A program made the position numbers and the translations under genes. The notes beneath the pieces were generated by a model. That model saw only the letters and a program-made list of their open reading frames with translations, was not told the DNA's origin and made no database searches. Source: DATBLY01 sp963705545 (lineage in GTDB: Bacteria; Actinomycetota; UBA4738; HRBIN12). From it: DNA of 64,000 nucleotides. The stretch is taken from contig CAVPJX010000002.1 in NCBI GenBank assembly GCA_963705545.1, positions 1 through 64,000 of the forward strand, written 5' to 3'. Below, piece by piece: positions 9,184 to 16,266 of this stretch; positions within the stretch are counted from its first letter, which is position 1; each line of letters opens with the position of its first letter.

Positions 9184-10353
9184 ATGTCGGATCCCGCGAC
9201 CGGTCCGCTGGCCCCGCTCGTCGCGTTCGGCCGCGACCTCCGTTCCCGCGGGTTGCCGGTCGGGACGGGGCGGATCCTCACGTTCTGCCGGGCCGTCGCG
9301 GCGCTCGGCCTCACCGACCGGGACTCGCTCTACTGGGCGGGCCGGGCTTCGCTGATCGCCCGCCGGGACGACCTCGAGGCCTACGATGCCGCGTTCGACG
9401 AGTGGTACCGCTCGCTCGGCCGGGGCGAGGGACCCGCGATCGAGCTGACCCTGCCGACGATCGCCGGGACCTCCGAGGTCGACCGGGGGGACGAGCCGGA
9501 GGACCTCGAGGTGGTCGTCGGGTCCACCGCCGCGAGCTGGCGCGGTGCCGACGAGGACGACGAGCCCGAGGGCGAGAGCGCGATCCGGATCGTCGCGAGC
9601 GCCACCGAGGTGCTCCGGTCGAAGTCGTTCCCCGAGCTCTCGCCGGAGGAGCGCGCGCGGGTCGCCGCGATGATCCGGCGCCTGGCCGTGAGCGTGCCGT
9701 TCGAGCGGACCCGCCGCACGCGGCCGGCGTCGAAGGGCGCCACGTTCGACCTGCGCCGGACGCTGCGGCGCTCGCTCCGGACCCAGGGCGAGCCGTTCGA
9801 CCGGGCGTGGCGGGCCCGCTCCGTCCGGACGCGTCCGCTCGTGCTGATCCTCGACATCAGCGGATCCATGGCGCCGTACGCGCGCGCGTTGCTGCAGTTC
9901 GCGTACGCGGCGATGACGGCGGGCCGTCGCGTCGAGGTGTTCGTGTTCGGCACCCGCCTGACGCGGGTGACGCGGACGCTGCGGACGAAGGATCCGGACC
10001 GCGCCCTGCACGAGATCGGGGCGCGCGTGGCCGACTGGGAGGGCGGCACGCGGATCGGCGAGTCGCTGAAGACGCTGCTCGACGGCTGGAGCCAGCGGGC
10101 GGCGCTCCGCGGCGCCGTCGTCGTGTTCTGCTCCGACGGCCTCGAGCGGGGCGATCCCGAGCTGCTGCGGACCCAGATGGCGCGATTGCGGAGGCTCGCG
10201 TACCGCGTGGTCTGGGTGAACCCGCTGAAGGGGTCGCCGCGCTACGAGCCGCTCGCGCGCGGGATGTCGGCGGCGCTGCCGTCGGTCGACGTGTTCCTCT
10301 CGGGTCACAACCTCGAGAGCCTCGAGGAGCTCGGCCGCGTGCTGGGCGCGTAG
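9184..10353 (+). CDS. CoxE-like von Willebrand factor A domain protein
   Basis: 389 residues. The C-terminal half is a vWA domain with the MIDAS motif DISGSMAPY (~224) and the later SDGLERGDPELL. The N-terminal half (LVAFGRDLRSRGLPVGTGR) is the region found in CoxE/YehP-type partners of MoxR ATPases, and a central acidic stretch (EDDEPEGES) separates the two. Expected to work with the MoxR ATPase at 4333 in maturation of a metalloenzyme, by analogy with CoxD/CoxE. The intervening 4 kb of unrelated genes is unusual for this pair. Confidence 0.88.
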   Translation: MSDPATGPLAPLVAFGRDLRSRGLPVGTGRILTFCRAVAALGLTDRDSLYWAGRASLIARRDDLEAYDAAFDEWYRSLGRGEGPAIELTLPTIAGTSEVDRGDEPEDLEVVVGSTAASWRGADEDDEPEGESAIRIVASATEVLRSKSFPELSPEERARVAAMIRRLAVSVPFERTRRTRPASKGATFDLRRTLRRSLRTQGEPFDRAWRARSVRTRPLVLILDISGSMAPYARALLQFAYAAMTAGRRVEVFVFGTRLTRVTRTLRTKDPDRALHEIGARVADWEGGTRIGESLKTLLDGWSQRAALRGAVVVFCSDGLERGDPELLRTQMARLRRLAYRVVWVNPLKGSPRYEPLARGMSAALPSVDVFLSGHNLESLEELGRVLGA

Positions 10354-10356
10354 GCT
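10351..10356 (+). promoter_or_regulatory. Leaderless -10 element overlapping a stop codon
   Basis: TAGGCT followed by 7 bases and GTG 10364. The first three bases are the TAG stop of the vWA gene, so the same three bases serve as stop codon and promoter core. Confidence 0.55.
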
Positions 10357-10363
10357 GGGCGAC

Positions 10364-10855
10364 GTGCACGACGACGACGTGATCGCGCGCTACGAGGAGG
10401 AGTTCGACGAGCCCGCGCGGGGCCGCCGCCGTGCGAACCGCGGGTTCTGGATGATCGCGATCACGATGATCCTGGGAGCGATGTTCCTGCTCGTCGAGAT
10501 CTTCGCGCACCGCCCGATCGCGAACGACATCTCCCGCACCCAGCACGATCTGAACGAGGCCCTCGCGCGTGCCGAGTCGATCCGAGCTGGGGCCGGATCG
10601 TTCGCCGGCGCCGACGCGGCCGGCTTGACGCGGACCGACGACGATCTGTCGTTCGTCGGTCCGGACGAGCGATCGGCGGGGCCGGGCGAGATCAGCGTCT
10701 ACGCGTCTTCCGAGGTGTGGGCGGCGTCCGTCCGGGCGCAGACCGGCACCTGCTTCTCGCTCAAGCGGACGCTCGATGGCGAGACGACGTACCTGATCGC
10801 CGACGGCGCGTGCACGGGTCGCGAGGCCCTCTCGGCCGTCGACGACCGCTGGTAG
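10364..10855 (+). CDS. Single-pass membrane protein of unknown function
   Basis: 163 residues, family not recognised. An acidic N-terminus (MHDDDVIARYEEEFDE) and basic patch (RGRRRANR) precede one membrane helix (~27-46); then a short coiled-coil-like stretch (RTQHDLNEALARAES) and an outer domain of about 75 residues with two Cys (GTCFSLK and GACTGRE) that could pair. Positive-inside topology puts the C-terminal domain outside the cell. The shape resembles small extracytoplasmic proteins in vWA/MoxR neighbourhoods, but I cannot assign a role. Its stop codon abuts the stop of the RDD gene on the other strand. Confidence 0.65.
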   Translation: MHDDDVIARYEEEFDEPARGRRRANRGFWMIAITMILGAMFLLVEIFAHRPIANDISRTQHDLNEALARAESIRAGAGSFAGADAAGLTRTDDDLSFVGPDERSAGPGEISVYASSEVWAASVRAQTGTCFSLKRTLDGETTYLIADGACTGREALSAVDDRW

Positions 10856-11452
10856 CTACCCGCCCGGGGGACCCGGCGGCGGCGGGGGCATCGGCGGGAC
10901 GCCCGACGGCGCGTCAGCCGGTTGCGGACCCGGGGGCGGAGGCGGCGGCGGCCCGCCCCACGGGGGCGGAGACGCGCCCGTCGCGGTCGGCACCGGGACG
11001 GATCCCGGCCAGCCGCCGCCTCCCGGGGCCGGGACGGAGTTCCGGTCCACCACCACGCTGTGCGCCCACCGGTCGCCCAGACGCTGGCGCGTCGTCGGAT
11101 CGCTCCAGACGGCGATGGCGCCGACGAGGTAGGGGATCACGTACGGGAAGCCGTCGACCAGCCGGGAGAGGTTCCGGATGAACGCGGACCCCCAGTCGAG
11201 CTTCGACCCGTCGGGCTTGACCACGCGGATCCCCATGGCGAGCTTGCCGAGCGTCGCGCCGAGGCTCGCCTCCATCACCATGAAGTACCCGAGCCACAGG
11301 AGGAACGGCACCACGGCACGGGGTCCGACCAGCTCGAACCGGTAGTAGCCGGGCCGATGGGTGGTCTCGACGAACGGGGCCGCCGCGACGCCGAGCACGA
11401 TCGCATCGATCAGCAGCGCGAGGAACCGCCGGCCGACGCCGATGTACCGCAT
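10856..11452 (-). CDS. RDD-family membrane protein with proline-rich tail
   Basis: 198 residues. RDD domain: RRFLALLIDAIVL (first helix with the R..D pair), membrane segments near 15-30 and 50-68, then LGATLGKLAMGIRVV and DRWAHSVVV. The last ~55 residues are Gly/Pro-rich, ending PPMPPPPPGPPGG. RDD proteins are small membrane proteins of mostly unknown role, some linked to ion transport. It lies 41 bases beyond glcF on the same strand. Start ATG 11452 is set by a leaderless -10 element. Confidence 0.82.
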   Translation of the reverse strand: MRYIGVGRRFLALLIDAIVLGVAAAPFVETTHRPGYYRFELVGPRAVVPFLLWLGYFMVMEASLGATLGKLAMGIRVVKPDGSKLDWGSAFIRNLSRLVDGFPYVIPYLVGAIAVWSDPTTRQRLGDRWAHSVVVDRNSVPAPGGGGWPGSVPVPTATGASPPPWGGPPPPPPPGPQPADAPSGVPPMPPPPPGPPGG

Positions 11453-11459
11453 CGGCTTG

Positions 11460-11465
11460 ACGCTA
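11460..11465 (-). promoter_or_regulatory. Leaderless -10 element of the RDD gene
   Basis: TAGCGT on the minus strand (11465-11460), 7 bases before ATG 11452. Confidence 0.55.
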
Positions 11466-11493
11466 CCAGCGTTCGGACGCACGACCGCCGACC

Positions 11494-12795
11494 TCACGGG
11501 GTCGCGGTCGTGTGCTCCCGGTACGCGCGATCCAGCAGCTGGATCGGATGGACGACCTCGGCCTCGATGCCGAGCGCGCGGAGCCCGGCGGCGATCTGCA
11601 TCGTGCAACCGGGGTTCGCGCTCGCGATCGTCGTGGCGTCCGTCGAGGCGATCGCCGCGGCCTTGTCCGCCGAGAGGCGGCCCGACAGCTCGGGCTCGAG
11701 GACGTTGTAGAGGCCGGCGGCGCCGCAGCACCGGTCGCCCTGGGGGATCTCGACGACCTCGAGACCGGGGATCGACCGCAGGAGCGTCCGCGGCTGCGCC
11801 ATGATCTTCTGGGCGCGCAGGGCGTGGCACGCGTCGTGGTAGGCGACGCGATCGACGCCGGCGTCGCCGTCGGGCAGCGCGCTCAGGCCCTCGTCGTGCA
11901 GGAACGCCATCACGTCGTCCACGGGGAGCGCCGCGCCCTCGATCAGCTCGGCGTAGCCCTGCAGGTGAGCGCCGCATCCGGCGGAGTTCACGACGACGTG
12001 ATCCGCGCCCGCGAAGGCGTCGAGGTTGCGGCGCGCCAGCCTCCGCGCGGTCTCCAGCCGCCCGTTGTGCGCGGCGAGGGCGCCGCAGCACGCCTGACCG
12101 CTCGGCACGACGACGCGCCATCCGTTGCGCGCGAGCACGCGTGCGGTCGCGCGGTTCACCTCGCGGAACCACCGATCCTGCACGCAGCCGGTCAGCAGCG
12201 CCACCGTCCCGCGCGCGGGGACGTCCGGCGAAGGATGCGTGACCGGGGGCACGCGCGGGCCACGGCGCGCCCGCCGAGGCACGAACCCCCGGACGCGCTT
12301 CGGGAGGAACGGACGGGCGATCGGTTGCAGGACGGACGCCGTGGCGACGAGCCACGGGCGGGGGAGCACCACGTCGAGGCCGAGCCAGCGCAGGAAGCGG
12401 GCGCCGGACGATCGCCGGGGCTCGATCTGGGTCCGCGCCCGCTCCATCATCCGGCCGAAGGGCACGTGCGAGGGGCAGACGTCCTCGCATGCGCGACAGA
12501 CGAGGCAGAGGTCCATGTAGCGCGCGAACGTCTCGTCGACGGTCGCGGCTCCGTCGCTCACCGCGCGCATCGCGGCGATCCGGCCGCGCGGGGACGCCGA
12601 CTCCTCGCCGGTCAGCCGGTACGTCGGGCAGTGCGGCAGGCACAGGCCGCAGGCGACGCACGAGGAGAGGTCGGCCTCGGTCGGCGCGTCGGGGAGGGGC
12701 CACGCTGGCTCGCCCAGGCGCTCGCCGATGAAGCGGACGCCCTCGGGAAGCTGGGCGCCGAGCGGCGGCGTCGTGCCGGGGCCGGTCGTGGTCAT
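11494..12795 (-). CDS. glcF: Glycolate/D-lactate oxidase iron-sulfur subunit GlcF
   Basis: 433 residues. Two 4Fe-4S ferredoxin-like clusters near the N-terminus (CVACGLCLPHCP and CLVCRACEDVCP), then two CCG domains (GQACCGALAAHNG and GDRCCGAAGLYN). This is the layout of GlcF, which passes electrons from the GlcD/GlcE flavin to the quinone pool at the membrane. glcE and glcD lie about 2.4 kb upstream on the same strand, with three plus-strand genes in between, so glcF must have its own promoter. The substrate could be glycolate or D-lactate; the methylglyoxal synthase next door makes D-lactate attractive (inference). Confidence 0.9.
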   Translation of the reverse strand: MTTTGPGTTPPLGAQLPEGVRFIGERLGEPAWPLPDAPTEADLSSCVACGLCLPHCPTYRLTGEESASPRGRIAAMRAVSDGAATVDETFARYMDLCLVCRACEDVCPSHVPFGRMMERARTQIEPRRSSGARFLRWLGLDVVLPRPWLVATASVLQPIARPFLPKRVRGFVPRRARRGPRVPPVTHPSPDVPARGTVALLTGCVQDRWFREVNRATARVLARNGWRVVVPSGQACCGALAAHNGRLETARRLARRNLDAFAGADHVVVNSAGCGAHLQGYAELIEGAALPVDDVMAFLHDEGLSALPDGDAGVDRVAYHDACHALRAQKIMAQPRTLLRSIPGLEVVEIPQGDRCCGAAGLYNVLEPELSGRLSADKAAAIASTDATTIASANPGCTMQIAAGLRALGIEAEVVHPIQLLDRAYREHTTATP

Positions 12796-12832
12796 CGGCC
12801 CATCGTCGCACGCCGGCACCCGGAGACTCGGG

Positions 12833-12886
12833 CGGGTTGGGTAGAACCATCGATTCACCCGGTGATCGGACGGGTTGGTGCGAACC
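12833..12886. repeat. Two 16-bp repeats in the glcF/secreted-protein divergent region
   Basis: CGGGTTGGGTAGAACC (12833-12848) and CGGGTTGGTGCGAACC (12871-12886), start-to-start 38 bases. Each has an imperfect dyad (GGTT...AACC). The position between divergent genes suggests a paired operator; the regulator is unknown. Confidence 0.5.
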
Positions 12887-12986
12887 GCCGATGTTGCCGG
12901 ACGGCCGCGGGGGCCGATACCCACCCTGGTCTGGGTCGGACGAGATGGTCGTCTCCGGCGACGAAGACCGGGAAGGGGTCGCACCG

Positions 12987-13487
12987 ATGCATCCGTACCG
13001 CGCGAAGATCGTGGCCTGCGCCACGTTGCTGCTGGTGGTGGTCGTGGCGGGGGTGGCGAGCGCCGGAGGGAACCCACCCGGCAACAACGGCACCGTCAAG
13101 GTGAACGGCGTCGGGATCGATGGTCCCGGCAACGATCCGCACGTGGGCTGCGCGTTCCAGATCGAGTTCGCGGGGTTCGATGCCGGCGACCTGACCGGGA
13201 CCGCCAGCTTCGAGCTGGTGCCACCCTCGGGCCGGGCGCTCCTGCTCGAGGATTCGACCGCGATCGGCGAAGACGAGGCCGGCGGGGCGAACGACGTCGA
13301 TGCGATCCTGGTCGAGGACCTGACGGGCCCGATCGTCGCGTCCGGCGCGACGCCGCACCCGGTGCAGGGCGTCCACGTGAGGCTCACCGTTGCCGCGGAA
13401 GGCTCGATCGGCGCGATGACGAAGCACAAGACCTTCTGGGTCACGTGCGGCGGCGGCGAGGGCGGCGGCGAGGGCGGCGCGGGGTAG
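12987..13487 (+). CDS. Secreted protein of unknown function
   Basis: 166 residues. Signal peptide (MHPYRAKIVACATLLLVVVVAGVASA), then a conserved-looking start GNNGTVKVNG and PHVGCAFQIEFAGFD, a beta-rich domain of about 110 residues with two Cys (VGCAF and VTCGG), and a glycine tail GGGEGGGEGGAG. Proteins with the NNGTVKV...PHVGC start occur in other Actinobacteria as hypothetical surface proteins. No sortase signal or lipobox is visible. AAGGGG upstream supports ATG 12987. Confidence 0.7.
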   Translation: MHPYRAKIVACATLLLVVVVAGVASAGGNPPGNNGTVKVNGVGIDGPGNDPHVGCAFQIEFAGFDAGDLTGTASFELVPPSGRALLLEDSTAIGEDEAGGANDVDAILVEDLTGPIVASGATPHPVQGVHVRLTVAAEGSIGAMTKHKTFWVTCGGGEGGGEGGAG

Positions 13488-13579
13488 CCGCTCGCCCGTC
13501 CGTTCGAAGGGAGCCTCGGGATCGCGCTTCGTTCACGCAGTCTTCACACGAGAGAGCCGGGGTTCGCCGTCGCCCCCGG

Positions 13580-13585
13580 TAGCCT
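13580..13585 (+). promoter_or_regulatory. Leaderless -10 element of mgsA
   Basis: TAGCCT followed by 6 bases and ATG 13592. Confidence 0.55.
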
Positions 13586-13591
13586 GGATAC

Positions 13592-13981
13592 ATGTTGGAC
13601 GGGCGCTACGAGATCGCGGTGATCGCGCACGACGAGAAGAAGGACGACCTGGTCATCTTCGTGCGCAAGCACCAGGAGCAGCTGGAGCGCTGCCACCTGG
13701 TGGCGACCCTCACGACCGGCACGCTGCTGCGGGAGGCGGTCGGCCTCCACGTCGACACGGTCGTGAGCGGACCGCAGGGCGGCGACCTGCAGATCGGGGC
13801 CCGGATCGTCGACGGGTTCGTGGACGCGGTGATCTTCTTCCGGGACCCCCTCACCGCGCACCCGCACGACCCGGACATCCAGGCCGTGCTCAAGGTCTGC
13901 GACGTCCACGACGTCCCGCTCGCCACGAACCCCGCCTCGGCCGACCTGCTGATCCGCGGCCTCTTCGACGACCGACCGTGA
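13592..13981 (+). CDS. mgsA: Methylglyoxal synthase
   Basis: 129 residues, close to the small MgsA size. Matches across the whole length: IAVIAHDEKKDDLV at the start, ATLTTGTLLREA, SGPQGGDLQIGA and DAVIFFRDPLTAHPHDPDIQ, the latter with the conserved DPL/PHDPD box. It converts dihydroxyacetone phosphate to methylglyoxal and phosphate, bypassing lower glycolysis when phosphate is short. Methylglyoxal is normally detoxified to D-lactate, a possible substrate of the flanking GlcDEF oxidase. One Gly of the usual SGPLGGDQQIGA box region is followed by L instead of Q. No glyoxalase gene is in the window. Confidence 0.93.
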   Translation: MLDGRYEIAVIAHDEKKDDLVIFVRKHQEQLERCHLVATLTTGTLLREAVGLHVDTVVSGPQGGDLQIGARIVDGFVDAVIFFRDPLTAHPHDPDIQAVLKVCDVHDVPLATNPASADLLIRGLFDDRP

Positions 13982-14009
13982 CGATCGGCTGAGCGGCGGG
14001 GCCGGCCGG

Positions 14010-14015
14010 TACGCT
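14010..14015 (+). promoter_or_regulatory. Leaderless -10 element of the aminotransferase gene
   Basis: TACGCT followed by 6 bases and GTG 14022. Confidence 0.6.
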
Positions 14016-14021
14016 CTGGCC

Positions 14022-15194
14022 GTGTCCCGGCTGGGCCCATCGATCAAGGCGGCGTCCTTCACCGAATCGGTGATCCGCGAGATGACCCGCCTGTCCGACC
14101 TGCACGGGGCGATCAACCTCGGTCAGGGGTTCCCGGACTTCCCCGCGCCCGACGCGGTGAAGGACGCGGCGATCGCCGCGATCGCGGCCGACGACAACCA
14201 GTACCCGGTCACGTGGGGCTCGCCGGCGTTCCGCGCCGCGATCGCCGCCTCGTACGGTCGCCACTACGGGATGTCGGTGGATCCCGACACGGAGGTCTGC
14301 GTCACCTGCGGCTCCACCGAGGCGATGATGGCCGCGCTCCTCGGCCTCGTGGACGCCGGGGACGAGGTCGTGATCTTCGAACCCTTCTACGAGAACTACG
14401 GTCCGGACTCGATCATCTCGGGCGCGACGCCGCGCCTGGTCCGTCTCCGCCCGCCCGACTGGACGTTCGACGAGGCCGAGCTGGCCGCGGCGTTCAACGA
14501 CCGCACGCGTGCGATCGTGATCAACACGCCGAACAACCCCACCGGGAAGGTCTTCTCGAGGGAGGAGCTCGCGGCGATCGCCGAGCGCTGTCAGCGGTAC
14601 GACGCCTTCGCGGTGACGGACGAGATCTACGAGCACATCACCTACGACGGCGTCCGCCACGTCCCGATCGCCTCGCTCGACGGGATGCGGGAGCGGACCG
14701 TGACGATCAGCGCCCTGTCGAAGACCTACGCCGTCACCGGCTGGCGGGTCGGGTGGGCCGTGGCGGCGGCGCCGCTGATGGCCGGTATCCGGCCGGTCCA
14801 CGACTTCCTGACCGTCGCCGCGCCGGCGCCGATGCAGGCCGCGGGGGTCGTCGCGCTCGGGCTGCCGGACGCCTACTTCGCCGACCTGGCGGCGGACTAC
14901 CAGGAGCGCCGGGACGTGATGCTGCGCGTGCTGGACGACGCCGGCCTGGAGGCGGCGCCGCCGCGGGGTGCCTACTACGTGATGGCGGACATCGGCCATC
15001 TGGGCTTCGCGGACGACACCGCGGCCGCGCAGCATCTCGTCCGCGAGGTCGGCGTGAACACCGTGCCGGGATCGTCGTTCTTCTCCGACCCGAGCGAGGG
15101 TGCCCACCTGTTGCGGTTCGCGTTCTGCAAGCGGCTCGAGACCCTCGAGGCCGCCGGCGAGCGGCTCCGCGCGTTCGCGGCGACGCGCCGATAG
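14022..15194 (+). CDS. PLP-dependent class I/II aminotransferase
   Basis: 390 residues. Fold type I aminotransferase: NLGQGFPDFPAPD near the N-terminus, TCGSTEAMMAALLGL, NTPNNPTGKVF, DEIYEHITYDG, the PLP lysine in SALSKTYAVTGWRVG, and C-terminal LLRFAFCK. The NLGQGFPDF and SALSKTYAVTGWR signatures are those of the kynurenine/glutamine and methionine aminotransferase branch (YbdL/KAT-like) and N-succinyldiaminopimelate aminotransferases, so the amino donor cannot be fixed. It sits alone between mgsA and glcE, with its own promoter, and converges with glcE across 19 bases. Confidence 0.88.
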   Translation: MSRLGPSIKAASFTESVIREMTRLSDLHGAINLGQGFPDFPAPDAVKDAAIAAIAADDNQYPVTWGSPAFRAAIAASYGRHYGMSVDPDTEVCVTCGSTEAMMAALLGLVDAGDEVVIFEPFYENYGPDSIISGATPRLVRLRPPDWTFDEAELAAAFNDRTRAIVINTPNNPTGKVFSREELAAIAERCQRYDAFAVTDEIYEHITYDGVRHVPIASLDGMRERTVTISALSKTYAVTGWRVGWAVAAAPLMAGIRPVHDFLTVAAPAPMQAAGVVALGLPDAYFADLAADYQERRDVMLRVLDDAGLEAAPPRGAYYVMADIGHLGFADDTAAAQHLVREVGVNTVPGSSFFSDPSEGAHLLRFAFCKRLETLEAAGERLRAFAATRR

Positions 15195-15213
15195 GGCACC
15201 CGCGGCAGCGTCG

Positions 15214-16263
15214 TCAGGCGAGCGGCCAGCCGCGGCCGGGCGCGAGGATCCCGGCCGGATCGAAGGCTTCCTTCAGGCGTCGGTGGACGTCGGGGGCGGC
15301 GACCGGCGTGCTCCCCAGGCCGCCAGGCCCGCGGATCACCGGCGCGATGCCGCCGGCCGCCGCCGCGCGCTCTCGGACCCGCGCGAGCGCATCGCCCGCG
15401 TCGGGCAGCGCGAACCACACGGTCCCGACGCCGAGGAGGGCACGCCAGGCGGTCAGGCCGTCGACGAGCTCCGGGACGCGCGACGGGGCCACGGCCGCCT
15501 CGGCGATGACCGGCGCGTCGACCGCGAACGGATCGAGCGGCGGCGGATCGTCCTGGATCTCGATCGGGCCGGCGACCGAACGAGCGGCGGCCGTCTGCTC
15601 CTCGACCTCCTCGGCCCAGCCCTCGAGCCGGACCTCGACGCGTTCGGCCTCGGCCACGATCGCCGCCGGCAGCGGCACGCCGTCGAGCATGCGCCGGCCG
15701 AGCGCGATCCCGTCCCCCTCGACGACCAGTGACCGGCGGAGCTCCGGGCGCGGCCGGAGCTTCAGCGCGACCTGCACGATCGCGCCGAGCGTGCCGAGCG
15801 ACCCGGTCGCCAGACGGTGGAGGTCGAACCCCGTCACGTTCTTCACGGTCCGGGCGCCGCTCGCGATCAGGCGGCCGTCCCCGGTGACGAGCTCCATCTG
15901 CACCACGGTGTCGCGGACGTGACCGACGCGCAGGCGGCGCGGAGACGACGCCCCCGCGGCGATCACGCCCCCCACCGTGGCCTGCGCGGGCGCGTCGACC
16001 GGCCACTCCTGGTCACCCTCCGCCAGCACCTGCTGCAGGTCGCCCACCCGCATCCCGGCCTCGACCACCGCGATCATCTCGGCCGGGTCGTACGCCACCA
16101 GCTCGTCGAGCATCGTCGTCCAGAGCTCGGCGTCCACCTCGGACGGTTCGCCCTTGTCGAGGTGCGCGCGGCCACCGACGAGCAGGACCCGGGTCGCGTC
16201 TGCGGAGGCCGCCCGCAGCGACTCGACGACGTCGTGCTTCGCGTGCGGGTGCAGGAGCTCCAC
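15214..16263 (-). CDS. glcE: Glycolate/D-lactate oxidase FAD-binding subunit GlcE
   Basis: 349 residues. FAD-binding PCMH-type domain with AVVEAGMRVGDLQQVL, TVGGVIAAGASSPRRLRVG and ARTVKNVTGFDLHRLATGSLGTLG, the GlcE hallmarks, and a C-terminal end FDPAGILAPGRG shared with vanillyl-alcohol-oxidase-family members. It is the non-catalytic FAD partner of GlcD. It starts 3 bases after the glcD stop, so the two are one transcript and probably translationally coupled. Confidence 0.9.
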   Translation of the reverse strand: MELLHPHAKHDVVESLRAASADATRVLLVGGRAHLDKGEPSEVDAELWTTMLDELVAYDPAEMIAVVEAGMRVGDLQQVLAEGDQEWPVDAPAQATVGGVIAAGASSPRRLRVGHVRDTVVQMELVTGDGRLIASGARTVKNVTGFDLHRLATGSLGTLGAIVQVALKLRPRPELRRSLVVEGDGIALGRRMLDGVPLPAAIVAEAERVEVRLEGWAEEVEEQTAAARSVAGPIEIQDDPPPLDPFAVDAPVIAEAAVAPSRVPELVDGLTAWRALLGVGTVWFALPDAGDALARVRERAAAAGGIAPVIRGPGGLGSTPVAAPDVHRRLKEAFDPAGILAPGRGWPLA

Positions 16264-16266
16264 GGG

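Noticed and set aside
10856..13444. A minus-strand open frame of about 860 codons spanning the RDD gene and beyond
   Set aside because: Only the RDD part has family motifs; the remainder is arginine/proline-rich antisense to glcF's reading frame and results from high GC.
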